From Ceraceosorus guamensis (Eukaryota > Basidiomycota > Exobasidiomycetes > Ceraceosorales > Ceraceosoraceae), in contig NW_020290058.1 in the NCBI RefSeq assembly GCF_003144195.1, positions 38,743-102,742 of the forward strand: a DNA stretch of 64,000 nucleotides. Direction: 5' to 3'. The notes beneath the pieces are model-generated. The model was not told the origin of the DNA and made no database searches. It was given only the letters and a program-made list of their open reading frames with translations. This document shows, piece by piece, positions 36,201 through 48,884 of this stretch; positions within the stretch are counted from its first letter, which is position 1; each line of letters opens with the position of its first letter. The position numbers were made by a program, and so were the translations under genes.

Positions 36201-39200
36201 CATCAGCACGTACGACGCATGCTTTCTTACGCCATCTGTCATGATGTACTGGGTGCGTACGGTATCGCTGCAACAAGCCATGGATCGGTGCAATAACTCA
36301 AGGCATGCCTTGTTTGCTTCGACGTTGCGCTCACTACTCTACCAAAATTACAGCCCGTCTCACACTTTTCTTGCCATGTCGGACGCTATACAGAGCTCGT
36401 GTGGGATTGTAGTATCTTGCGGAGAGTTCTTGCAAGATTGGGCAGCAGTGAGTGTGCACAACAGAATCGTCTGCTACAATGACGAAGGGGACGACACCAG
36501 CTTTTCATTCATTTGTCGAATGAGCTGAGCGATTGCCTGAGCGTGAAGTAAGTGAGCTGCAACGTGCAGCAAGTCATTTGGGAGCATTGTCGTGATAATT
36601 GAAAGGGATAAAAGATTCGCAAGCTTTCATGGGAGATGTGGAAGTGGGTTTGGTCTTGAATGACGCGTCCAAAAATTCTTGATCTGAGCTTGTTGTTGAG
36701 CTAGCAGCAACTGACCAGGCCAACAACGTGTCCATGCATTTTCTTCTCCCCTCTTTTCTCGTGAAGAGGCCTCAAGTTCCTCGACCTTATTTCAAGTTAA
36801 GGATTTTCAACTTCTGTAGACATGTCCGACGCCACCAAGCCCTTAAATTTTGCCAGAATACGTCAAAGATTAAAAACGCCCAAAAAGATTTTGCTCAAGG
36901 GCACGCTGCTCAACAAATTCATACGGCACATAATCCATATATTAGGTGGCTTTGACAATGTGTTTGTCATTTTTTTCAGCAAATCACTCGAGTACTACTC
37001 GCTGCGATGTTGTTGACGTCGATGCCTCTGCAAGTTTTCGCACCAAAAGCTGATCGATGGCCGTCTGTGGAGCTGCCTGGGTGTAGTCTGTTCATAGAGT
37101 TGTCGTGCGGTGCTTCTGGCATCCAAGTGACTAGCCACAACTGCGGCCGAGTAGCTTCGGAGATCTCCATACCTGAGTCACACCACACCGAGGCCAGGTG
37201 ATTCATTGTCGAAGGTCGCGTGCACTGACGCGAAACACACAAATTGAAATAGGGTCCGGACTCTACCTGGACACCGAGCAAGCTATTTTGTGCAGTGGCG
37301 TCAATGCAGAAGGCATGAACCTCTCGATAGACGCGGACAAGAAAAACGCAAATCAGCCCCATCAAACATGTGCGGAAGGCCCTCTTCTGGTTCGTGATCA
37401 GAAAATCCAAGTCGAGAAAGATCTAGAAGCCCGCTTCTCACGATTCATGCCAATTTTCTGCACAACAGCTAATTTCATCAATGTGGAGTACGGGAAATGG
37501 CTCAAAAAGTTCGCATGGTCCAATTTGGTTCAGATGAGACGTACGCAGATTCTCATTCGCAAGCCAGCAGTCTTCGTGAAAGAGTCTTTCAAGCAAGATG
37601 ATATTCACAGGGCACAAGGATGGTTTACAGACCAAACCTGCGCCCTCGACCTAATAAGGCTTACCTGGGCAGTTGTCTGCCCATCTGGCTGTGGAGTCTC
37701 AGCGAAGCGGGCTGGAGTTATCTCCCAAGAAAACCGACGTACGTGCTCGGGATAGCTCTCTCTGCTACGGATTTGTTCCGCTGCTACATGAATCCAGCGA
37801 CGTGAGAGATTTACTGGAAAATCCGGCACATCAAAGCTCCTGCTGTGCGAGGTGTGTATAGTAAGGTGGAACATGCACCAGAATCTTTCCGCAGCGTATG
37901 AGGTAGAGCGAGTAGAGCTGAATACCACACGTTTGCGTGGCTCGAAGAAGTGTCATGCACCCAGAGGCACGAAGTCCACTTGGCGCTCAAAAAACAGATA
38001 GTCCCTCTGACCCCGTAAGCAGAGCAAAAACCGCACCATGTTGATTCTCTACATGAGAGCTATAAAACATACGCTACCATATACATGAGTCACGCGGCTG
38101 TGCCGTCTTCTCACAAGATTTGCGAAGAAATAGTAGCTAAATGAGAGGTGCTTTGAAATCCAATGCAACGCTGTGGTAGATACCGGGGCAGGAGGCTTGA
38201 CGGTCGTGTCTGCTGTAAGAGGTCAAAGAAGATTGACGCGAGATGATGTATCTTTCAAAATTGGACGGGACATTTCTCGTTTCTTTGTTCCCATGACTAA
38301 CCGGGGGTTCCACCACGTGAAGGCGGATCTCTGCTTCTAGCAAATTTTGGATTCATTACATAATGGGTAACAACGAGACCACTGCAGTTGCAAGCGAAGG
38401 AAGTCTAGCTCGAGGTCTTGTACTCGATCTAAGGCATCGATGTCAATCTGCTCCGATCGATCAAGTGCTTGTCAGTGGGTCCAATGATGGATTTCCATGC
38501 ATTTGTGGAAACAAGAGCATGCAGCAAAAGAGCAAAATTACAGACGGACAAGTTGTCAACGCACCAGTGAGACCAGACGGAAACTCATCATCCTCTGCAG
38601 AAAGCTGATCTGAGCCCTGAGAATAAATATGAATCTGATGTTCTTGTGTGTACAAGTTTATCGATGTGAAGTTGCTGGCACCACTTTATCAGATGACACA
38701 CTTTCTCCGGCAGTGAAGTCGAGATGCTTTTCGACCAGTTGCCACAAGTCAGAGACGAACCTTGTTATTTCATGAACGTGATGACTGTAGTCAAGAGAGG
38801 GCTTGTCTGTGTGCTCGCGTGACTGCACATGTGGTGAGTAGCTACTCTCAGGAGCACATACGTGATTTGCTAACAGGGAAGAAGCGCAGAGGTATCGCGT
38901 GATTAAGCTGCACAGTGCCTAGGACCACTGACTGACATCATTTGAGGGTGAAGTACCCCAACTCTGTGGGAGGAAGTATGGTCTTGCCAATATAGACGGG
39001 CATGTCGTCAGGTCGGATACTCCTGTCAAGAATGCAAGGCTGTCTCGTGGAACGAGACCCTTACCGCCAAAGCTCATCTTCGATCTTCTGCTCTCTGCTT
39101 TGGTCCTTGGCTCACACAGGCTTGCTATCAGTTGGGATTTCGTTGTGATGCAAAATAGCGTATTCACGACAGCTAGCGAGTTCTAGGATATCCAAGCAAT

Positions 39201-41362
39201 GTCCGTACAATAGCCGAGAGAGGTGCAGAGCATGACTAGTCAATTAGCTGAATGGTTCCCTGTAGCAGAGCGCTCCAACGTGACGTCAGCTGGCGACTAT
39301 CCTTGGTCGCATTTGGAGCTTGTTATTGGCCCACGCCTTCCGTTGCTGTCGGATGTGTCGGGACATCTGCTCTGCCGCTCATGCGATGAGCTTGTCAGCT
39401 TCAATCTTGAGATCGTTAGATCTGCTGATTTGAAAGACGACACACTGCCCCCAAAGGATCCAAGCCGAGGAGAGTGTTTGGACGGCGACACTCCAGGACC
39501 AAGATGCAGTCAAGGAAGGCCAGCTGTTAGGGGTCTCTCCAATTGATGCGTGACTGTTCGGTATGAGTCTCAGAGGAGTGCATCTAGCTTCAGCATCGAG
39601 AATTGGCGGAGAGCTTGATGCCTTCGAGGCCCTATCTGCCTTGACATCGAAGACCCTGTCTTGAGCTCGTGTCGGGTTTCCAGACAAAAGACTTGATGCC
39701 TTTGAGACAGTCAGCAATAAGACAGCAACACGGTCAGAAATCGTGTCCCGCTCCATTTTTACGTTGACTGAACGGGCACCAGTGCGTGCTTCAAGCACCT
39801 GCGGTCCTTCCACTAGCTTGGTATCGTTGGAACAGCATGTGCAAGCCGGCCAGAAAGCCAGATCGGCTGTCCGTTACAGGAAGACCATCCCACGTTTGGC
39901 AAGTGCATGTGTGGGTTCCGCTGAAATCTGACCTGTTTTGAAGACTTGATGATGCGACCAATGTGTGTGCTACTCAAGCGCTCGGTGGTCCATGGCTGGG
40001 AGTTGTCCTTGTTGGAAGCCAAATTTACGGCGGGTAAGATAACTGGAAGTCGTCTCTGCGGGTTCGCCGGTCTGCCCTCCCTGTGACTGTTGTGACGTGT
40101 CAGCTTACCACTTGATCAGCGATGCAGTCCGCTCATCAATTCACGGCATTCATCTATACCGTGTTCCTAGAGAAGAGTTATCTGACGCGTGTGTATGGCA
40201 CGGAATCGGTGTCTTGCACCGGTCTTCTGACCCACTCCCATCAAGATGCAAAGCCTTTCCGGAGGCTGCATGACTCGTGACTCGAGCATTCGAGCACGAC
40301 GCGCATTCGCTTCAAGAAGTCAAGTGTACCACTCATTGATCTCTAGTCTGCCGCTTGGTCTATGGGCGCACAAGATCACATTCGTCATTCAAAGTTCACG
40401 AAGAAGTGGGTAGATGATGAAGGCGCTATCGATACATGAGTAACGCTCGGACACTGATTCCTTCATTGACGTGTGGCAGCAAAAATGCAGTGTTGCAAGA
40501 CCAGCGCCATAACACCCATTTGTGGGAAGGTGTCGCCTGGGTGGTAAAAGTAATTGAGGGAGCAGCCCTCAGGCAAGTGGTGCGGCAACGATGTCGAAGG
40601 CGTGAGCATCTGCTTCGCTTTTCCCTTCCTCGCAGTCCACAGAAGCTTGATGGGCGCGTCCAATCTCATCTTTATCACCAAGCCAGAGGGTGTGGGTGGT
40701 GGACTCGGGGGGAAGCTGAGCCCCTTGAGTTGCAGTGAACGTTCTCTGCCTTCGCAGATGCCTCCATGACCCCATCAAAGATGAGCTTCAAATTGTCGAT
40801 TTTGCCTGCCATTTGTATTGTCCAGATCCCTCGGCACGCAAATCTGAGTTGACTAGACTTCAAAGACGCCAGAATCCCTTCATTCAGCCCCAAGACCGAC
40901 GATCTTCATGCAGGCGACAAACAAAATTCACGAGATACACATTGGGTTTGCGTAAGCGAGTAGTAGAGAGGTGGCAGCAAGTTCACAATTCATGAGTGGT
41001 GATTCGTGCTTCAGACACTCGTGACTTCGACCAACGCGACGCCCCTGTACTGTTGCCTGCACGTGGTTGGCTGTCCACCGCTGTGCGGACGCAATGCGCC
41101 TTGCGATCGGCCACAAAGCCGGCGCAGGCGTATCGCCGCCGCACGCAAATTCCGCGCTGCGCGTTGGTGTACATCGCGACTTCAACGGACGGACCTGTTT
41201 GTGCCTTGACGGGTGGACTGATGCTCTCAGCCCTTCCCAACCATCATCCTCCCCGGAAACGTTAGCTAATCACCCGTCATAAATCACCGCCGCTGGAATC
41301 GTGTCGGATACTGCTGCCCTGATTGCGCTTGCCGCACATCGCCAACCTTGACCGCCACTACG
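33296..41362. other. About 8 kb with no recognisable conserved gene
   Basis: No frame on either strand shows a known domain, transposase, reverse transcriptase or integrase motif, and I see no long terminal repeats. Several modest frames exist: 33788-34363 + (191 codons from the first ATG, C-terminal half with plausible helices), 35527-35718 + (63 aa with a signal-peptide-like start), 37198-37755 + (185 codons, no ATG at the start) and 39379-39813 - (144 codons). Between 36700 and 37000 the DNA is more A/T-rich than the gene blocks. The region may hold fast-evolving or lineage-specific genes with introns, decayed mobile DNA, or neither. Confidence 0.5.
35527..35718 (+). CDS. Possible small secreted protein (hypothetical)
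   Basis: I do not recognise it. The 63-residue frame starts MLAQLLIVAECLCLALTLEH, a short hydrophobic N-terminus like a signal peptide though without a clear basic n-region, followed by a charged, Arg-rich remainder that ends KNEVWS. It stands alone in the gene-poor stretch. It could be the first exon of a longer gene or a chance frame. Confidence 0.2.
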   Translation: MLAQLLIVAECLCLALTLEHANKKDWVAGDIPESRVTRDVPRYSGLRGRLRVNIPNGKNEVWS

Positions 41363-42553
41363 ATGTCACGTCTTGCTTCCAGGCCGATGAATCCGCTACT
41401 GAGCGTCGGCTGCTCCTGGTGGGTGGCCCCGACAACATCAGCGTGCTGTCAACCTGCGGTGCGCCGTTCCGCTCCCACACGCCACATGCATGCTACGATC
41501 CCAAGGGGGACAGTACCAGAACACGCTGCATATCGGTACTCCGGGCGCGAGACCAGCCGATCCTCCTTGCCACCATCCTTTGCCCAAAGCGCTTCACCTG
41601 ATCAAGCTCATGTTCACGGAGGGGAAGCAGCGCAGCTGAACCGCACTGATGCGGACGTGACCGCTCACCGAGCGCGAATGGCCGTGCAGCGCCAGAGTCG
41701 CCAAGCTGGAAGTGGAGACATGCACACCGGCAGGGGTGCCACCGTCACAGCCCCAGCGCCGGAATCCGCAAGCGTCCCCCAACCTTCCGTCTCTGCTTTT
41801 GAGACCTCGCCTGGACCAACTCCCGAGCGCGAGATCTCTCCCGAAGATGCTGCTTCGAAAGCGGGCACAATGGCGAGGCAAGCGGAAGGTACAGCTTGCT
41901 CGTCCCTCAGCCCTAGCTCTCCTTCTGCGCCTAGATCACAACAAGCCTCCTCTTCGTCTCAGCCGCAATCGGTGCAAGCGGAGGGACCTGCTGCTTCGGT
42001 TCCGATAGAGCCAGCATCTGGCGAGACGGCGACACCGTCGAAGATGAAGGCGGCGCCTCGCAAAGGCACTCAGCTAAAAGCTCAGAAGGCAGCAATTTCT
42101 CTGGTGAGTTCCAAAGTTTTCTTTGATTTGAGAACACTGGTGAGCTGATTGCGCAATTTGTTGCGTAGACTCCAACCGCCGTTGAGCGACTGCAGTCGCT
42201 GCTTCACGGGTCTCAAGGGCCGCGCCTGATCAGAATCGGGGTCCGTAACAAGGGCTGCGCTGGCATGAGCTATCACCTGGAATACGTCAAGCCTGAAGAA
42301 GCAGGTCGATTTGATGAGCGGGTGAAGCAAGACGGCGTTGAGGTCCTCGTCGATTCAAAAGCCTTGTTCAGGTGAGAATTGCGGGACAATGCTCTTCGCT
42401 GTCGCATCGCTGACACAGGTTGACTCATCGTCGCGCAGCATCATCGGTTCCGAGATGGATTGGCAAGAGGATAGACTATCCGCCAAATTTGTCTTCAATA
42501 ATCCCAATGTAACGGACGCCTGTGGCTGTGGGGAAAGCTGGACCACTGTTTGA
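41363..42553 (+). CDS. ISA1: Mitochondrial iron-sulfur cluster assembly protein Isa1
   Basis: Three exons: 41363-42103, 42169-42371, 42439-42553; 352 aa. Isa1 with Isa2 and Iba57 builds 4Fe-4S clusters in the mitochondrial matrix. The A-type (HesB/IscA) domain fills the last 105 residues: PRLIRIGVRNKGCAGMSYHL, VDSKALFSIIGSEMDWQEDR and NPNVTDACGCGESW, with the three conserved Cys (one in KGCAG, two in CGCGES). The first 45 residues are Arg/Ser-rich with few acids, fitting a presequence (MSRLASRPMNPLLSV). Residues about 50-240 are Ser/Pro/Ala/Gln-rich and look disordered, making the protein longer than typical Isa1. Convergent with mL46, 170 bp apart, another mitochondrial gene. Confidence 0.94.
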
Positions 42554-42723
42554 CGCCCCATAGACTTGCTGCATTCCCACTGGACACCTAGCTCATTCGA
42601 ATTTCATTTCATTGTATTCCTCACGGCTTTTGTCACACCGCTGCTTCAGCGTGCACGCAAAGCACGTCTCTGACAAATCCGACATTCGAAAGTGCGCGGA
42701 TTTGACAAATTATGCATGGGACA

Positions 42724-43859
42724 TTACTCGTTGAGCAGATCCTGGATTCCTTGCCAGTGTGACACATCATCTTTGTTTGCGCCTTGGCTTGGCGACAGGG
42801 CATTCTGCATCTCCTCGCGTGTCAGCCAGGCGTAACCTGAAGTATTCGTCTTTGGCGAGGCGGCACCCGCGATCAGCTGAGCTCGCAGAATGTACGTCTG
42901 GATATGATTGCTCTGTGTCAACAAAAGGATTGGTCTGGCGCGTTTGTAAAGCATCGGCACTCACAGCATCGTCGTCGATGGTCGCGGGAGTGTCGCTGGG
43001 CAACACCGCGACGGGCAAGTGGGAAGCAAGCCACATGTCCAGATTTTTGCCTAAAGCTGCGTGCACAGGCTTGGGAGCAGCCTGCACGGGCCGTCAGGGT
43101 GTAAGAGACTGCTGGATCACTATCTAGCCATCTGACACTCACCGCATGAAGACTCTCGCCATCATCCAGCAGCTTTGAGGGTAGCCTCCAGCTAGATCCC
43201 TCCTTGAGGACGAGATACAGCGTGCGCTCCAACCTTCTGTCCAGGGTAGCTGTGACACCCTCGACATCCGCTTTCGTCCGCCTGGGCTGGGTGGTGTACA
43301 GCTCCGCTTCGGCCTCTGTTCCACCAACTTGTACCGGTGCAGTGTCGTTTTCCAAATCAGCGCGCGATGACGTCTTTTGGCCTGAGAGTATTTGCCTGCG
43401 TTCTGCTTGGTCAGCCTCGAACTTTTGTTCTGCAGCAGATCCTTTTTTGAAGTAAAAGTCCTTTACAAAAGGTTGTTCGAGTGCTGCGGAGAGCTTTTGA
43501 TTGTATTGAAAGTAGGCGGACTCGAGCGGCGATGGCTGGCGAAGGATTACTGGAGATCTTGCGAGGAGCAGGGCGGCAGAAATCTTTCCCTTGCCTTTCG
43601 GTAGGCTGGATTGCACCTTCGATTCATCGGGACCAGAAGCGGTGGTATTGACGCTTGACGTTCGAAGGGAGGCCTCTTCTGCAGCGCTGGCGGTATTCTC
43701 TGGCGAGTTGGGAGACACGTTGCTGGATTTTGATGACGTGCTGAAGGCGCAAAGACGATACGAAGAGGAAGGTCTGGCAGCAGAGGAGGAGCGGGCTGTT
43801 CGTACGCCAGACATGCGCACCAGAGCTGCAGAGGCTGACGTCCCCGCAGAAGCACTCAT
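42724..43859 (-). CDS. MRPL17: Mitochondrial 54S ribosomal protein mL46
   Basis: Three exons on the minus strand: 43143-43859, 42965-43081, 42724-42912; 340 aa. mL46 is a mitoribosome large-subunit protein with a Nudix-like fold. The N-terminus (MSASAGTSASAALVRMSGVR, later SYRLCAFSTSSKSS) is presequence-like. The body reads SPLESAYFQYNQKLSAALEQ, KDFYFKKGSAAEQKFEADQA, TLYLVLKEGSSWRLPSKLLD, GKNLDMWLASHLPVAVLP and HIQTYILRAQLIAG, then YAWLTREEM, as expected for the family. Both introns fall between codons. An internal Ser/Thr/Pro-rich stretch at residues about 40-100 is the least conserved part. Confidence 0.9.
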
Positions 43860-45191
43860 CTTGAGCCAGAGCTGCCAATCGGAGACAAGACGCTGAGAAG
43901 AGCAAGGCTATGATTGATGGCGGCAGTGGCAGCGGCAGTGGGGCTCGTGACAGGAAGAGCGTGAGAGAAGGTTGAGGCGGTTGATTCGTCTCACCTGCAC
44001 ACCGCTCTTTCGCAAGCTTCCAGGACAGTGGCTGTGCGTGGGAGAGTGACGAGGTCGAGTGTTTTGTACAGCTGCTCCAGAGCTACGCTGCTATTCGTCG
44101 ATATTGATTGTTTGCCGGTGATTGTCAAGTCTCAGCAAGCCTCATCGGCCAACTTCAACGTCACGGACTTACGCTTTTCGCAAGGATCTCTTTGCGCGGC
44201 GCGCAACTCGTGACTGCATGCCAGGGCTCTCGGGGTCGAGGAAAAGGCTCGAAAGTCTTGAGAGTAGTGAAAGCAGTCACGAGTGAAAGTCCACAGTCCA
44301 CTGCTCAGACATCACGTGATAGCTTCGCACACGTAGGCCGAAGAGATGCGATGCGGCCATCATCGCACGCACACCGCCGTAGATGGCTCGCTGCTGGACC
44401 CGCATGCATCACCTCGTGCATATGTACGTGGCACCAAGGCTTGATGACAGTCCTTGAGTCAAGAGTCGAGTTCGAACAGACAGCACGCAGGTGATGACGG
44501 GGCTCGACTCTTGACTTGCGCCACAACTTGAATCACGAATGTGAATTCAATTTCGAAATGCTATGCATGCATGCAGACCGTGGCTCAGCATCGCTGGTAT
44601 ACATGTTGAGGCGTCAGGGCTGTGTCTTGAGATCCGGGCTGATGGGTGCACGATGCGCTTCTTTGCTCAGCGCACGCAGTTCTTGCATAATTCGCTGGAT
44701 CTACAATCAGCAATGGCTGCTGCTGCTGCTGCTGCTGCTGCATGCGCCGCGCACGCTGCAGCGACTCAGCACTTTGGTCGCTGGCCGTGAGGTAGCCACC
44801 TGACGAGTGTGAATCACGAAGCGCCCCCACCTACACCCACGCTGCACGTAGGGAAGAGGTTCAGGGTGCCGCGGCGCATCCAGAACCTAATCGATCGCTC
44901 GTCACGTCTCGCGGCGGTGCACGCCATCCAGGCCACAGTTCGCAACTTATGTGTTTCGCTTCACCTTCTTCCACCTTCCTTCCCAACCATATCCATCCAA
45001 GTCGCGTCTTCGCTTGACATCGATCATCGAGCCCAACGCCATATCTCAACCACAAGTATCCAACCATTTACACCCCACAACAACCGTCAAGGTACGTGGC
45101 GGACCAGACAGGCACCCTAGGGCTTCAAGTTGCCACAGCACGCACTCGCTTACCGTCTTCTCCTTTCGTTGCATCGTCCACGCGAATACAG
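43860..45191. promoter_or_regulatory. Divergent intergenic space between mL46 and polyubiquitin
   Basis: It has GAGTCAAGAGTC, TCACGAGT and related elements at 44270-44520, a (GCT)8 triplet run at 44716-44740, and a C/T- and A/C-rich stretch from about 44950 that should be the polyubiquitin promoter and leader. No gene is recognised. Confidence 0.5.
44716..44740. repeat. (GCT)8 triplet microsatellite
   Basis: Eight tandem GCT units about 450 bases upstream of the polyubiquitin start, outside any supported gene. Confidence 0.9.
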
Positions 45192-46407
<1,216 letters not shown>

Positions 46408-46643
46408 AGCTATCATCCGACTCTCGCCATTTGAACACCCTGTACCACATCTTCACGAAGTCGACGCCAATGCATGAGCATCGTGGTTCGTGATCCTTTC
46501 CCCGGGCGCTGCATGTAGCTCGGATGTGCATTGTGTGTAGCAGCGACTGGCTAGATGCTTGGGTTAGAAAGAGGGATGTGACACGGTCAAGCTCGCACCG
46601 ACGCCTTCATTGCAACGCATGTCATTGACGATCTACGAGCGTG

Positions 46644-48197
46644 CTAAGCACTCGCAAAAAGCTCAGCTACAGAGGTGGGCAAAAGCAAGAAGAGCGAAGG
46701 TTACACAGAGATCCGAGCGTCAGCGTGGGCTAAACAATGACATGAGCTTGTGCTGCATCATCTGGATACTCACGAGTCTCTGTCTTGACGAATTCGGCAG
46801 TCTGGGACACCCTTTGACACCACGCGTCGAGTCTTTCTTGAAGAGCTTTGATTTGTGCCTTGTCCAAGACTCGCGGTTGAACCCAGGTGACGTGGGCTAG
46901 TTGTGCGTGCTGGTCAAGCGTGCCCTTGATCAATTTCAAACTTTTGAGAAAACAAAGGGCTGGCTGTGAGTGGGGGCAATCTGAGGCGTCCTTGGCATGA
47001 GACATCTGCTCACCTGAGAGCTTTCATGACGAGGTGCTCGACCTCTGAGCTGGGAAGCCGGGTCTCCTGCGCAATGGTGTCGAATGGCAACGTCCTCTGA
47101 TCATTGGCCCTCTTGAAGATGCTCTCGATGAGTGCCATCAGGCAGATCTTTTGCCTGAGAAAAGGCTCATTCTGCTTCAGAATGGTCTCGTTGTGCAGCT
47201 TGGGCAGCAGGCTCTCGAAATGACCAATCGATCCCGAGTTGAAAGCGTTCAAGAGAGATGCCAAATATGCGTGTGGTGTCGATTCCAAGTCGCCGAGAAT
47301 GGGATGCAGCAGCAACTCTCCGAAGTTGTAGATCGTGTCGCCCAGAAGAGCGCTGATGGAAAGGTCGTGAGCCCTCTCTACCCGCTCCTCCAATGTCAAG
47401 TCCATGTGGATGTCGACGCAGGCGAGGTAGAGTAGGGAGGAGCGGTAGTAAGGTGCGTAGTCTGCTTTCGCCTGCCAACCAATGGGAAAGAGGGTATCGT
47501 CAGCCTCGTCCGGTGGCTTCAATCAGGACCAAGATTCGCTGCAAAGATCGACGCACCTTGTAGTAGTCGCCGGAAACGCGGTAGTATGCGGCATGCGTTT
47601 CCGTGTCGACGGCATCCAGACTGTCTAGGATCTTGCTGCACTTGTCCATGCTATCCTTTGTAGCTTGCAGTTGGCCTTGCAGCAAGTGGAAGTGAGCGCA
47701 CTCCATCACTGCCCTGACGTGAGCTTCTTGAGTTGAAGGAGTGTCCACGATGGGAAGGAGAGGCGAGAGGAAAGCATTTGCGGCAGCAGGATCTGGCAGG
47801 AGGGGAGAGAGAGCAGGGTGTCAGCGCTTGGGTGCCTGTGTGGCGATGATAGGGACGAGCAAGGAGGGGGGGCGCTACAAGACTCGCCTGATAGTTGCCT
47901 CGCAGCTTTGACGGCGATTCCGACCAGCCTGCCTTGATTGATCTTGTCCGAGAATCCCCTGACAAACTTGTCGTACAAATCGATGCGTAGCGTTCCAGCA
48001 TCGCTATCCTTGGAATTGAGAAACTCTTCTACAGCCACAGTCAATTGGTACCACAATTTCTTTTCGTATAGCTGAGGGAAGCGAGCGTACAGAGGTCGCA
48101 AAGAGGATGACGCTGAAGTGGCCTGGCTTTGAAGGTATTGGAGATCGGCAGTGGGGCGCACGGTGAGTGCAGCGCTAGCCGAGTTGGACGATGACAT
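46644..48197 (-). CDS. RPN9: 26S proteasome lid subunit Rpn9 (PSMD13)
   Basis: Five exons on the minus strand: 47888-48197, 47557-47792, 47014-47471, 46774-46940, 46644-46666; 397 aa. Rpn9 is a PCI-domain lid component. Helical repeats begin LYEKKLWYQLTVAVEEFLNS. The middle has AVMECAHFHLLQGQLQATKD and YYRSSLLYLACVDIHMDLTL. The PCI/winged-helix part reads LVMKALSLKLIKGTLDQHAQ, and the end VTWVQPRVLDKAQI is strongly conserved. Intron 1 (47793-47887) needs a GC donor: CTATCAG joins GATCCTGCTGCC only at GCGAGT, giving ARQLSDPAAANAFLSPLL, the expected QL.DP motif. The last exon is 23 nt (PELFASA) and its acceptor is CTGTAG; reading through intron 4 instead would end the protein with a different 16-residue tail. 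Exon 4 uses an AAAAG acceptor. Confidence 0.92.
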
Positions 48198-48407
48198 GGT
48201 GGCTCCTTCGTATCAGGTGGGCGTCCCCAGTGCAGGGTGATGTGAGGAGCGTTGGTGAGAGGCTTCGTTGCGGGAGTGCACAGCTGCAGCACGATGACAA
48301 GAGGAATGATAGGAGGTACGTCCAAATCGATGTGAACAGAGGTGAATGGAGCTGTGGAGTGCTGAGTGTCGAGCGCTGAGTGTTGAGTGCACAGTCAAGA
48401 TGTGGTC

Positions 48408-48433
48408 GAGTCTCGAGTCTCGAGTCTCGAGTC
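48408..48433. repeat. GAGTCTC heptamer array
   Basis: Three perfect GAGTCTC units followed by GAGTC stand in tandem. Overlapping CTCGAG and GACTCGAG-type palindromes arise from the repeat. Confidence 0.9.
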
Positions 48434-48828
48434 AAAGTCAAGGGTCACGGGTTCGGATTGTGATTCAGTCGACAATTTTGAATCCTGAATCAGAGTCATG
48501 AGTCAAAAACCAAGTCAAGAGTCAAGAGTCAGAGTGACGCGAAGTCGCGGTCGGGGTTGCAGCTGCTGCAACGCGCGTCGCCTGCCCTGTGCGTCGTACT
48601 CATCACACAATCAAGAATACTCAAGACTCTTGACTCTGCATGGGGCTCGCGTGTCCAGCTCCACTTTTACCTTTTTGCCCGTCGTGAATACAAGAATCTT
48701 GATTAAGGCGGCTGCATTTCAAGATTGGTTTACCTACCGGTACTCGTGACTTGAAATGCACGCTCGATCGACTCTCGAGTCGAGAGTCTTGAGTCTTGAG
48801 TCATGAGTCCTGATGAGTGAGTCGTCGT

Positions 48829-48884
48829 GAGCCATGAGCCATGAGCCATGAGCCATGAGCCATGAGCCATGAGCCATGAGCCAT
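48829..48884. repeat. (GAGCCAT)8 heptamer minisatellite
   Basis: Eight perfect tandem 7-bp units about 195-250 bases upstream of the TAP42 start. The unit differs by one or two bases from the GAGTCAT and GAGTCTT heptamers that flank it, so it probably expanded from one of them. Confidence 0.95.

Noticed and set aside
33296-41362. Mobile element in the gene-poor island
   Set aside because: No transposase, reverse transcriptase or integrase motif, no terminal repeats and no target-site duplication could be seen by eye. A repeat-library search would be decisive.
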